This document shows positions 36,225 to 46,383 of a stretch of DNA of 64,000 bases, one piece after another. The notes beneath the pieces are model-generated. The model was not told where the DNA came from. It searched no databases and saw only the letters and a list, made by a program, of their open reading frames with translations. The first letter of the stretch is position 1, and the number at the start of each line of letters is the position of its first letter. The position numbers and the translations under genes were made by a program. Location of the stretch: the NCBI GenBank assembly GCA_039621445.1, contig CP154957.1:36544696-36608695 (forward strand), given 5' to 3'. The stretch comes from Euglena gracilis. Its lineage: Eukaryota > Euglenida > Euglenophyceae > Euglenales.

Positions 36225-37861
36225 TCACTTCTTCCCGCCGGCCCCGGTACCGCGGTGCCGCTGCAGGCGCTTGCTCAGTGCCCCTGCCGCTTCCGCCGCA
36301 GCCGGAGGTGCAGTGCCAGCGCTCTCCTTCGCCGCAGGCTTGCCTGCGGAGGCGGTCGACGAGGCTGCTCCAGCCGGCCTCAGCGCCGCCGGCGGCTTGA
36401 ACCCCGGCGTCAGGGCGGCCGACAGCGGGCCTTTCAGGGCCTGGCCCGGGCCAGGCGGGCCCGTCAGACCGTAGCGCTTCCAGGGCGGCACCCGGGGGTC
36501 CTTCTTTGGGGAGACGGGCTCCTCCAACTCCTCCTCCTCCTCCTCCACATCCGCAGGAGGCTCTGGCCGGGGCACCACCACCTGGGATTCCTCCTCTGCC
36601 GCCGGGGCGACAGGCTCCTCCCCTGTGGGCTCCTTCTTCTCCTCCTCCGGCTCTTCGGCCTCCTCCTCTCCCTCTGGCTCTTCCCTCTCTGCTTCCCCCT
36701 CTTCTTCCTCCTCTTCACCACCTTCCTCTTCCTCTCCCAGGGACTCCCCCCTCGCCTCTGTCCCCTGGACAGCCTGCACCAGCAGCTTCCGCCTTTTCTT
36801 GTCCTTCATGTACTTCTCCAGCAGTGCCGCCGCCTTCCTCTTCAGGGCCGGATCTTCACCCTCTTCAGCCTCAGCTTCACCCTCCACCTCCGACCGCTTC
36901 CGCTTTGGCGCCTTCGCCTTCGCCTTCGCCGTCGCCTTCTGCTTCCCCTTCTTCTTCTTCTTCTCTTCACCTTCCTCCTTCCTCTTACGTGCCTCCTCCT
37001 GCAGCGCTTTCCTTCGCTTCGCCTCTTCCTCCAGATGCCTCAGCCGATCAGAGAGGGCAGCGTTCTCCAGGGGAGACCACATTGGGGAGTACGTCTCAAT
37101 GGCGTTGGCCATCAGGGGCGGCATCGCCTTCGCCACCGGCAGAGGGAGCTGCGCTTGCTTGGAGATGCGGTCCACCACCGCCTCCAGCTGTCCGGCTTCT
37201 GTGGCACCATCCGCCACCCCCACCACACGAACCGGTGGCTTGCTTCCCCAGGCCGTCAGCCTTGCAGCCAGCGTCAGGTCCCCACTTTGGAGGAGCAGAC
37301 CCTCCGCCCCCTCCTCAGTGCGTCTCAGGACCCTTCTCCACAGCCACTCGAGGGTCACCCAGTGCAGACCTCCAGCTGCAGGGCCAGGCGTCACTGCGGA
37401 GGAAGTAGCAGCACCCGCAGGACTGATCCCGCCGCTCTCCGCGTCCCAGAGGGCCACCGGCGGCACCTGAGATGTGGAAGGATAACGTGAGCATGGTTTG
37501 CGCCATCGCTCAAATGTAGTAACTGGTAACAGAACCACGTATGCAAATGGAACATTTGGCTTTTATTGGCTCAATAACCACGAAACACCCACCAGACAAC
37601 ACTGCATTCACGTCATCACACCCGGCTGCGTTCCAGGTCTCCAGGACCGTGCAGGATCTGCAGCTGCTGCTTCACCAGTCGCTTCTGCAGCCCGTCAGCG
37701 ACGCGGACCCACACGTCCACGCTGATGGACTCCCGGCCTGGGGCCAGCCGGCGAATGTCCGCAGCCACCGCCTCCACCGCTCCCGCCTGGCCGAACAGGG
37801 CCACCGGGATGCTGCCGGCGTTCCTGAGGACTTGGCTCGCCAGGCAGCGTCTGGAAGCCAT
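36225..37861 (-). CDS. Transposon gene T3: acidic, lysine/glutamate-rich protein, 493 aa
   Basis: Exon 1 37861-37622 (ATG, 80 codons) and exon 2 37466-36225, joined in phase 0 by a 155-base intron that holds a degenerate palindrome (37497-37516). The N-terminal ~230 residues look globular (SVDVWVRVADGLQKRL, LHWVTLEWLWRRVLRR). A helical lysine/arginine block follows (RKRKEEGEEKKKKKGK, APKRKRSEVEGEA) that could be a nuclear localisation signal. A long glutamate tract comes next (about residues 350-430), then a proline/alanine tail ending GTGAGGKK. Acidic tails of this kind are common in chromatin-binding and histone-chaperone proteins; that is an analogy, not an identification. No known domain is recognised. 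The ATG is the first after the palindrome pair. Confidence 0.75.
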
Positions 37862-37891
37862 TGTACAGAACGCACATTTAACGAAGTGTTC

Positions 37892-37972
37892 CTCATTTAC
37901 ATTTGCGCGTAGGCGCAAATGTAAATGAGTGTTCCTCATTTACATTTGCGCGTAGGCGCAAATGTAAATGAG
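37892..37972. repeat. Two tandem palindromes upstream of T3
   Basis: The 38-base palindrome CTCATTTACATTTGCGC…GAG occurs twice, at 37892-37929 and 37935-37972, as a 43-bp direct duplication. The pair lies between the T2 stop (38097) and the T3 start (37861), where it could serve the 3' end of T2 or the promoter of T3. Confidence 0.9.
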
Positions 37973-38096
37973 TAGGTCTTGTCTGAACACACCACACAGG
38001 GGAGTTGTCTGCCAAGCATTCACACACGTATTGAGGATGAAAATTTTTTTTTAATTTTTAAAAACTGCTTCCTCTCCCCGTGATAGGGACGACACC

Positions 38097-40148
38097 TCAT
38101 ACCACCCTCCATAAAAAAAAACAGTGACAGCCAGGCTGGGTCTGCGGCCCCACCTCCACCGCCGCCATCGACAGGTGCACGTCCAGCGCCACCTGGGGGA
38201 CCGCCCCGGCGGAGGCGTACACCAGCACGTGCCTGGGCAGCTCCTCCGGAAGCCTGGGCACCACCACCTCCAGCCATCCCCCATCCACACCACCAGGCCT
38301 CAGCACCTGCACCCCCACGGTCCGGTGACGGAACGACGCCCGCACCTCCTCCCATCGCTCCTCCCACCAGAACCCCGCCTGCATCAGTCGAGCCATGGGG
38401 GGAAACTCCGCCGCTGGCGACCACTGCCAGCTGCCCAGCCGCGGCACCTCGATGGCCTTGGGCGGCACCGTCCGCCGGAACCTCGCCAGCTCCTCAGCGT
38501 CACCCACTGTGACACAGAGAACACACGCATTTATTACATTGACAAGCATTCCATTGTGCTCACGGGTGCCCAGAAAGAAAAAAAAAGGAAGGTGCAGCTC
38601 CATCTCACTTGCGCGTTGGCGCAAATGTACTAAAACACATGTCGTCAAACATAGAACGAGTGCAATGCAGAGGGTTCAAACAGACAGCTGGTTTACACAC
38701 CAATGTCGGCGCCGATGTGCTCGTTCTCCCGCCTCCACACGAACCCCACCCACATCCGGTCCACCGCCGCGGTCACCGCCGCCGCCAGCCCCTCCAGCGT
38801 CACGCCGGGGGCCTGCAGCGCCGCGACGACCTCGCGGCGGCTGTCGGGGGTCAGCAGCTGGCACAGCCCCCGGAGATGCGTGGGCAGCAGTTGCCGGGCG
38901 TGCACACGTAGGCTGGACTCCAGGTTCAGGAGCCCGGCGACGCTGGCCTCATTCTCCTCCACGAAGCGCTGCAGCGGCTGCCACTGCTTCACCACCGCGG
39001 CCTGCAATCGGAACAGGTATCCCCAATCCAGGGTATCTGTGACCATTCACCACCAACAGCTCAGGCGTATTGTCCTTCATTTGCGCGTGCGCGCAAACAG
39101 ATTCAGGGAACGTATATGCACTGTACAAAAGGAGTACACCTTGCTCAGAGTGCGGTCCCAGCCGCTCTTGCGGTACGCCAGCGCCAGCCTCTCCACTGGG
39201 TCGTCAGAGAGGTCCAGGCCACCCCTCAGCAGCGCCGCAAACTGGGGGATCGACACCTCCACCACCGCCGTCTGCGCCGCCTGCGCATCGCCGGCGGCGA
39301 GCTGTCGGGCGCTGAGGGGTGCTTCGGGGCGGAGGACGGTGGCGCTGACACGCTCGTACTGGTCACAGAACATCTTTTTCACATATGGCGGCAAGAACCC
39401 AATCTCCACAAAACACTGCATGTCACACGTTTCAGGACTGGCACAGAGAGGGGTTAACAACTTGTCCATCATCATAACGCAGAGAAACGAGCCACGAGGG
39501 ATAAAGGAGACTCTGAGCCAGGGGGAACCGTCTGCAGGTCCCGGGCGTAGTCCTCCGCGCGGCGCAGCAGGGCCTTCACGATGTGCTGCCCCGACAGCAC
39601 CACGTATTGGTGAACTGAGGCAAAGAAAAACATGGTAAACAGCAGAGTCAGATTACAGATTTGCGCCACCGCGCAAATGTGAAGTCAAATCATGAACATT
39701 GAGCACATCCAGAACACTTCTTTTGCGCCAAAGCGCAAATTCAAAAAAAAAGAAGCACACCGTTGGCCTGCCGCTGCCAGACGACCACGCGCACCGCCAC
39801 CACCGGGGGGTTCGCCAGCAGGTTCTGGTACTTCTTGTTCACCTGGTCCTCGTTCATCGGCCGGATCTGGCCCTCCGTCAGCGCCACGTCGAACGTCAGC
39901 TCGGACAGCAGCAGCATCTTGTCCACCGGCGCGATCCAGCGGTCCAGGCTCTCCGGCGCTGCCTGCGCGATGGTGGGCTGCACCCTCCGCCGGGGGAAGC
40001 CACCACCGCCAGATGCCTGCTCTTGGGGCTCGCCCGCACCCCCACCGCCTGCCGCGCCCCCAGCCGCTGCTGCACCACCCACTGCAGCTGCCACTGGTAC
40101 CGCCGCCGCAGCAGCGCCGGCCACAGGGGGCTCACCGGCAGGATCCAT
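38097..40148 (-). CDS. Transposon gene T2: ParB/sulfiredoxin-fold-like protein, 486 aa, five exons
   Basis: Exons 40148-39761, 39614-39529, 39415-39140, 39001-38701 and 38506-38097. All junctions keep phase and the total is 487 codons with the TGA. After an alanine/glycine-rich leader (MDPAGEPPVAGAAAAA), residues ~75-150 read LTEGQIRPMNEDQVNK, NPPVVAVRVVVWQR and YVVLSGQHIVKALLRR. This matches the pattern of ParB N-terminal/sulfiredoxin-type domains (a strand, then a GQHR-like motif opening a helix). The arginine of GxHR is replaced by I, so catalytic or nucleotide-binding function may be changed. The remaining 330 residues are helical and unrecognised. Introns 1, 3 and 4 each contain one or two palindromes; intron 2, with a weak GTTCCC donor, has none. 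No helix-turn-helix was recognised. Confidence 0.72.
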
Positions 40149-40809
40149 GGCTGCAGGGAATAAAAATTAATGACATTTGCGCGTTGGCGCAAATAGTGAG
40201 TGTTCAACTCTGAAAAGTACACGTCCCTTAGGAAGCACGCTTTTATTTTTTTCCACAAGTGTCAAACCCCCCACACCTAAACCCGGAAAATGCATACACA
40301 AAAACAGCAGGAGTCTCCATCATGGGTCAAAATTCTCAAAAATTGATTCTCTGAAGAACGTCATTAATGCCCGACATGTTTCTGACCGTCATCACCGGGG
40401 CTATACAGATGCATTGTTTTTAAATTCCATCACTCAATGCAGTGGCAGAAAAATGGGAAACAAGTTACGACGACCAGGACGTCAGCATACAGATCGCGTA
40501 ACGCTCCAACGGACTGCGTGCGCGCGCGGACCACGACACAGCTAGTGTAACGGCTAACGCAGGGCCCCCGCCCATTACAAAAACAATGCAGTATACACAC
40601 GCCACTACAGAGGGTGGTTTTGACTGCCCAGAAACTGATCAGCAAAAGCATACAACTGGGTGGCTGGCAGTTCCAAAGAACCGGGACGACCAACGCCGAC
40701 GACCCCGTTGGTAAGGCCTGTGTGGACATGGAGTCCAGAATCTGCACGTGTCTGTTGCCACTGACACTGTTGGCTTTTTTTGGATCCTGAGAAGCAGCTC
40801 ACTGATGCC

Positions 40810-43800
40810 TCACTGACGATGTCCTACTCCTCCGCGTAGCTGGTGGCCAGGGACTGCTTCGCTACACGGCTTCTGCCTCAAACCGTGATCGCCTGCTGGG
40901 TGGTTCTCCGGCCCGTTCCTGAGAAGGACTGCGCTGCCGGACAGCTGCCCACGAGGTTCTTTCAACACAGATGGTTCTCCGGTCAGGACAGGCGTGTGAT
41001 CGCTGACATTCCATAAGATCTCCACCATTGAATGCGGCACACATTTGACCACTAGCAGACGGAAAACGTCTTGCGCGGACGCGCAATATGCCCAACAACG
41101 AAATAGTCTTGGATGACGTCATCATCAAAACAAGTTGATGAAATTTGCGCCAACGCGCAAATGTGAACGGGTACGTCTGTTGTAATTCTGTGGGGTTACA
41201 TTTGCGCGTCCGCGCAAATGTTTTCCAGTGATGACTTTGGGAAGAGATCCACGGTGATGGTTCGTAATTGTCAATCAGCTTTTCTCTGCCAAAAATGGAT
41301 CTCTTCCCAAAGTCATCACTGGAAAACATTTGCGCGGACGCACAAATGTAACCCCACAGAATTACAACAGACGTACCCGTTCACATTTGCGCGTTGGCGC
41401 AAATTTCATCAACTTCATTGAAGCTGGCAAAAACATAGAAGGAACAGGCATCCCGTCACCTTGAAATAGAACCCCGGCCGGCACATTGGGAGGCTGCACA
41501 GTCTGACGAGGAGGCCGTCGTCCGGTGACCTGGTCCCACCGACGCTGAATGCTCTCCACATCTGCTCGCCGGCGCACTCCGCAGAGAGCGTTCAGCTCTG
41601 CGCACACTTCGGGAGACTGCTGCTCTTTGTCCTTCAGCATGGTCACCAGGCTGCTGTGTAGCACCTCTTCCACCTGCTTCACAGTGCCCAAAGGACTGTT
41701 GCCTGATGTCAGAGATGGAGGACCCTGCCACTCCTCCGGCCACGGTGAGATTACTTCGTGCGTGGACTGGGGATCGGCACCGACCTGAGCCTCCGTGGGA
41801 CGCAGTGACACGTACCTCACCAGCTCGGACACCAGCCTTCTGGGTTGTCCGTCAGCGGGGTGGTCTGCACTGCGCTCCAGCAGGTTTGTCCAGGTTCCGC
41901 AGACAGACGGCCAGCCACTGCGCCTCCACTCCTCCAGCAGTGATTTTCTTGAATCCCCGTCTTCCGGGACGCACCAGCAGGAACAGATACATCACGTCTT
42001 CCGTCGTTGACGCCTCTGGATGCTTCCTCAGAGAGCTGCCCAGCCTGCTCAAGGAGGCCTCGTTCATCTCCTCTGAGAAGCAGCAAGCTGGTAGCCAGTT
42101 GTGCCAGTCATCCCACATGAGCAGGGCGACGGACAGTGTCCGTACGTACTCACTGCGGCCACGAGAACGCAGATGGGCCTGTGGGGCTTCCAGGTGCAAC
42201 AGCATACACAGCGCAGCGGCCAGCGCCTTCCGGGCCTCGCCACCAGTCCCACGTTGGCGGTGCTCCCAGTGGCACTCCCTCACTCGCCAACCCAGCGCGA
42301 AGGCGGCCAGAGCCCACACCAAGAAGAGGTCCTCCAGTGCACTGGCCACGGCCAGGTCTGTGCACAGCAGCTTCAGCGCCGCGGCGGCCTCGCTGTGTTG
42401 CGCAGCTGTCGCGTCTGCTTCACGGTGCAGGTCAGCCAGCTTCGACAGTGACCCCCTCTCCAGCTGTGCTCGACCACGGAAGGACTTTGTGAGGTGCTTG
42501 GCAGCCTTTGCCTCCTCCTGGTCCAGCCGCTTTTTGGCGTCCCTTGCTTCACTTTTCCTGTCTTGGCATTCACGTTGCAGCACATCCCGCCTACGTCGCA
42601 GCAGCTTCACCAGTGCAGAGAGCCTCTGCCGTCTGTCCTCTGGGACCATCAACATCGCCCCCAGCCACATCTCCAAGGCACGCAGCTTGGGCTTCTCCAC
42701 CAGCTGGGGCCTTCCAGAGAGCGTGCCCTTCTGCAAGAACAGGAGTGGTAGGAGGCGCTTATACAGCACGTTGACCACCTGCTTGTAAGGATGCCACACC
42801 CCGTACAAGGGGGGCAATCGCTCCAACGCCTCCGCAGCATTCCAGCGCTGACAGTCTCTGCCGTACACGACCTTCATCTGTCGGTACCACAGGTTCACGT
42901 CCACGAGCAGTGGCAGAGGTGGAGCTACTTGCTGAAGAAGGTCCTGCTGCAAGAACCGCAGGATTCTCAGCATGCCGAGCTGGGAGGACACCTTGTCCGC
43001 GGTAACGCTGAAGGGCCGCCACACAGGAGCTTTAGAGGTGGTTCAGCCGCACGGGACAGAAACAAACGAGTTATATGGTGATTGACGGAATACATTTGCG
43101 CCGAGGCGCAAATGTTAAAAGGAAGAACACAACTAAAGCAGCCACATACAAAACAGCTAATGCACCTGGGCACATGGAGATCGTAGCCAACACACTCAAT
43201 TTTTACAAACACACTCGTCTGCAACAGGCAACGTAAATGACCAGAATTCAACCACAGCACCACTGAAATTTGCGCCAACGCGCAAGCTGTCTGAGAAAAA
43301 CATGACGAAAACATCATTCACTAAGAACAACTACAGAGAGCATGGGGATCATCAAATACTCAGAAACCAACTCTATTGCACTTAAACGCAAAACAGAAGA
43401 AACCAAAGTTGACCTACACTCTGCACCGTGACTGAGGGATGTCCAGAGGAACACGAAACTCCGTGGACGACAACGGACGGACAGCCACGTCCTTCACCAA
43501 GCTTCTGAAGTCCTGCAGGTCTGCGTTGCAAAGGCAGTGAGCCACGACCGCCACCCGATGCAGCAGCTGCTCCAGAGACAGGTAGCCAGGAAACTCCTTC
43601 ATTGCGAGCAACGTAGGCCGCATGACCGCCATAACTGTGCAATCTTGGGTCCGCAGGGGCTCCCTCGGGTTGGACGTCTGCTGGATCTTCCAGAAGTTGT
43701 CGAACCAGAGCACCACCGCGCTGCCAGCCATCTGCTCCCAGAGATCTGACAGACGGGCGGCCGCCCGCGTCTGCCTTGAGGATTGACTCCAGTCTGCCGC

Positions 43801-44228
43801 CGCTGACCGGATCCCACTTGGCCGCAGGTACCGACTGACGGACCGCTTCATCTCGAGGGGCACGTCATCTGGCCCGATGACAGGCTGTATCGCCAAGGGG
43901 CGTGCTGACGCAGGGCCCTGTACATTGCCCAGGAGTCTTTCAGCAGCATTTCAGTCCGGCGACGACGAGGCTCTCGGCGCAACTCTTCCAGCAGGGACTC
44001 ACCACCCTCGGAGCGCAGGGGGGCGCGAGTGTACGCCACCTGGATGACCAAGTTCAGGAGTGGACTGTCCACCTGCAGAACCTTGGCAACGAACTCGGGG
44101 TAGGTGGCTGCGTAGTGGTCCCGGACCACGCGGCCCAGGATCTTCCCCACCTCGGCACAGCTCACAGCGTCCTCAGAGTACCCAGCCATACCACGCTGCC
44201 TGGAACTCTGGCTGCTGGGCTGTGACAT
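40810..44228 (-). pseudogene. Transposon gene T1: candidate transposase, ~860 codons, two frame breaks
   Basis: Exons 44228-43427, 43007-41460 and 41051-40810, with in-phase joins. The frame changes near 43900 (in a CCCC run) and again near 41870, leaving an otherwise open reading. Either T1 is broken, or these are sequence errors in homopolymers, or the frame is shifted during translation. The two shifts offset each other. Recognisable patches are SAVVLWFDNFWKIQQTSN (after the first shift), then LPLLVDVNLWYRQMKVVYG and PPLYGVWHPYKQVVNVLY. Aspartates followed by aromatic residues and a WHPYK motif are the sort of signature seen in DDE-type transposases, and this is the only large gene in a TIR element. 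I cannot name a family. Introns 1 and 2 hold two and five palindromes. The region 42.4-42.6 kb encodes a coiled coil (ECQDRKSEARDAKKRL). Confidence 0.65.
41132..41415. repeat. 119-bp perfect-length inverted duplication holding four palindromes
   Basis: Arms 41132-41250 and 41297-41415 are reverse complements, each containing two TTGCGC-family palindromes in the same relative places, separated by a 46-base spacer. One mismatch sits in a core (GCAC for GCGC near 41342). The whole structure lies in intron 2 of T1. A snap-back copying event is the simplest origin. Confidence 0.9.
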
Positions 44229-44298
44229 TTCAGATGAGTGAACGGGAGCGGGATTGACTACTGCACTGATGCAAACAGAAGAAGGAAAAGTGTGAAAG

Positions 44299-44480
44299 CC
44301 AACGCGCAAATCTGATTACATTTGCGCCAACGCGCAAGCGTAGTTGTATTTGCGCGTTGGCGCAAATGTAATCAGATTTGCGCGTTGGCGCAAATGTAAT
44401 CAGACTTGCGCGTTGGCGCAAATGTAATTGCATTTGCGCCAACGCGCAAGTCTGATTATATTTGCGCCAACGCGCAAATA
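44299..44480. repeat. Cluster of six palindromes plus a half-site upstream of T1
   Basis: Consecutive cores at about 44322, 44349, 44378, 44405, 44432 and 44461, with a half-site at 44299, are linked by 'gtaatcaga' or its complement. The cluster as a whole is also roughly palindromic about 44427 (agttgtattt… to …aaatacaact). It begins about 70 bases upstream of the T1 start codon, so it may act in its promoter or leader. Confidence 0.9.
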
Positions 44481-44654
44481 CAACTGTACGCAGTCTTAAA
44501 AAGGGTAATGTACATACCCTGGCGGTGGGATGGGTTGTTTGTAACTCTTGTGGCTTATCATAATTTAAGTTGAATTCATCTTGAATCATGACCAGGAAAA
44601 CGTTACACAAGCTTCCACCTTGGTGTGTTTCAAATGAAGCTGATGCTAGGAAGT

Positions 44655-44690
44655 CCCGACACTTTTGCGCTAAAGTGCAAAAGTGTCGGG
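44655..44690. repeat. Variant palindrome with private stem
   Basis: CCCGACACTTTTGC and its complement flank a GCTAAAGT centre; the core has one mismatch but the outer stem is perfect and unique. Confidence 0.85.
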
Positions 44691-44821
44691 TGAAAATGGT
44701 GCATTGTAAAGGCACTGAAGGTTATGTTGTAAAGGCACTATGAGCGATGGTAAAAAAAAAAAAACGCAGCACTGCACTTTGACGGCAAGGTAACAAACAA
44801 ACAGTGTTAACCACGCACACA

Positions 44822-44867
44822 GCAGCAAATACCCATTGCGCGCAGGCGCAATGGGTATTTTGCTGCA
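44822..44867. repeat. Palindrome with ~20-bp private stem
   Basis: Arm GCAGCAAATACCCATTGCGC pairs with its complement around GCAG, with one extra T in the right arm. It is among the longest single stems in the family. Confidence 0.85.
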
Positions 44868-46359
44868 CGAAGGGATACATTTTCTGAAATTCTCCGTTCT
44901 AATACAACAGGCCAAAGGAATGTCAGAGAAAACAAGGCACTGGACACGCAGTATTGGTGTCAATGAAAAGTGGGGAGATAGATTGAAAGCAAACAGCACA
45001 ATGTTTCTGATGTGGCACAGGGACTCGAATGGATCAAACTGTCGTCAGTATTCTGAAACGATTTCGATTCAGTTTGACCTGTGGGGGAGCATCGATTTAA
45101 CTACAAAACGCACACAAAAAAAACAGAGAAGAAACGGGCGGCTACAGTCAAACCCGGGGGGAGAGAGAGTCTTAACTAGTGCGATAGGACCAATCAGATA
45201 GCACGTGAAGGAGAGGTTTTTGGGTGGTACAAGTACAAGGAGACAGTAGGGATTTGTCAACAAATTGTGTTCACTGAAAGAGAGAGACTTAATTCGCAGT
45301 GTACACACGACAAATAAATTCCAGCTTTAATTAGAAGCAGATCGCGATTTTTTTGGTTTTTAAAAAGAGTTCACCGTCGGATGTCAAGGCCCGGATTTGA
45401 CTGTCATACGGTCAAGCACAACGGGGTGGGGAGCAGGCGTAACACCTCTGAGACACAACACCCACCAACACAACCCTCAACTAAAAACTCAGTCGCTGTG
45501 TACACAATCAATCGTAAGTACGGATTTGCATCCTGGTGGGAGAGAAAGTGACAACTCAGGATTCCAGGAGAAGAGAAAAAAAAACAGGAACAAATACAGT
45601 GGCAACACTGCCGTGACAAGGTCATTGACACTCTCTGAAATTGTACTGGCTTAATAAACATCGAACACCGTGGGACATAGACAGACAACTGGTGCACAGT
45701 AAGTCACCGACTGGTACACTGGTCAGCCATGGCCGGGTCATGGCTTGGTATTCTTAAAAGTCAAGGACTGTTTGTTGGAGAGAGTCCTGTGAGTGACTCT
45801 ATTCACACAAGGCTTACGTAGTTTGTGCCCTCCACACTACACGTGTTTGCGCGTTAGCGCAATACATCTGCTCACCGCAGTTTAAAAATTGTATTTCTAT
45901 TTGCGCTTTGGCGCAAGTTAACTCGTAAATTTCCATTCTTCATGAGCCTACCCATTGCGCTTTGGCGCAAATGGAAACACATGTTGACTCAAAAGTTCTT
46001 ATCATTGTCCAAGTGCGGCAGTGGTCACCCACGTGTTGAATTACAATAAATTCAAAACCATTTGCGCCACAGCGCAAATGGTTTTATTTTTTGTAATTTC
46101 AAAAATTTGCGCCAAAGCGCAAATGAGTAAGTGGAGTCCCCTCGTTTCATCACCTGCCGCTTTGTGTTCATGCACACTGGGACCCGGGAGGGCTGTGCCC
46201 ATAGACCGTGGAGTTCCTAGTCGTTGCTTTCGTCCCCAGGCCCTGGGGTGCAGGGAGACACTATTTTCAGACTGTCTCGAGTCTCAGGCCACGGTGGTCG
46301 AAAACCAAACTTTTTTTGGGATTTGCGCGTCGGCGCAAATTTACAGTCATTTTCAAAGC

Positions 46360-46383
46360 TAAGTGCGAGTTAGGCCGCCTAAG
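46360..46383. repeat. Right terminal inverted repeat of the transposon
   Basis: A 24-bp arm ending GGCCGCCTAAG, perfectly complementary to the left arm. The nearest internal palindrome is at 46321-46340, 19 bases inward, mirroring the spacing at the left end. Confidence 0.93.

Larger units (their letters stand above)
44481..46320. other. Right interior of the transposon, palindromes but no gene
   Basis: No open frame here has supportable splice sites or motifs. Seven palindromes are present (44655, 44822, 45847, 45901, 45952, 46054, 46105). The one at 46054 is embedded in a wider imperfect inverted repeat at about 46039-46098. Confidence 0.5.
33843..46340. repeat. Palindrome family TTGCGC-N(3-6)-GCGCAA, about 35 copies
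   Basis: Approximate sites: 33843, 34438, 34466, 34491, 35449, 35955, 36116, 37497 (one mismatch), 37892, 37935, 38607, 39080, 39659, 39722, 40174, 41071, 41142, 41199, 41326 (one mismatch), 41384, 43092, 43268, six at 44320-44477, 44655, 44822, 45847, 45901, 45952, 46054, 46105 and 46321. The usual core is TTTGCGCGTTGGCGCAAA or its complement; spacers TTTG, TTAA, GTAG, GTCC, CACA and TTTC also occur. Every copy is in an intron or between genes, none in a predicted exon. Four of the six modelled T1-T3 introns hold intact copies, a fifth (in T3) has the degenerate one, and only T2 intron 2 has none. Possible roles are protein binding sites, RNA hairpins that fold out introns, or self-spreading inverted repeats. 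Confidence 0.95.
33802..46383. mobile_element. 12.6-kb multigene DNA transposon with intronic palindromes
   Basis: The ends are 24-bp perfect inverted repeats: 33802-33825 starts CTTAGGCGGCCTAACT and 46360-46383 is its exact complement. They are flanked by a perfect 5-bp duplication, ATGAG, at 33797-33801 and 46384-46388. The element is 12,582 bp. It holds three minus-strand spliced genes (T1, T2, T3), a possible fourth reading region at 35429-35940, and about 35 copies of a palindrome family found nowhere else in the window apart from a cut half-site at its end. Perfect TIR and target duplication indicate recent insertion, although T1 has two frame breaks. The 5-bp duplication and the TIR sequence do not match a superfamily I can name. 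Transib and Maverick/Polinton make duplications of similar length, but no Transib transposase and no Polinton polymerase or capsid gene is seen. Confidence 0.93.

Noticed and set aside
36183-37490. Long plus-strand open frames (up to 435 codons) rich in L, R, S and P
   Set aside because: They are antisense shadows of T3 exon 2; the Glu/Lys-rich minus-strand frame has splice sites, a start and a stop.
41706-42788. 360-codon plus-strand open frame
   Set aside because: Antisense to T1 exon 2, which has in-phase splice junctions and recognisable patches.
34438-46340. Giant-virus gene cluster with hairpins at gene ends, as in Mimivirus or Pandoravirus
   Set aside because: Most hairpins lie in introns with GT-AG borders. 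The region has TIRs with a target duplication, and no viral core gene was recognised.
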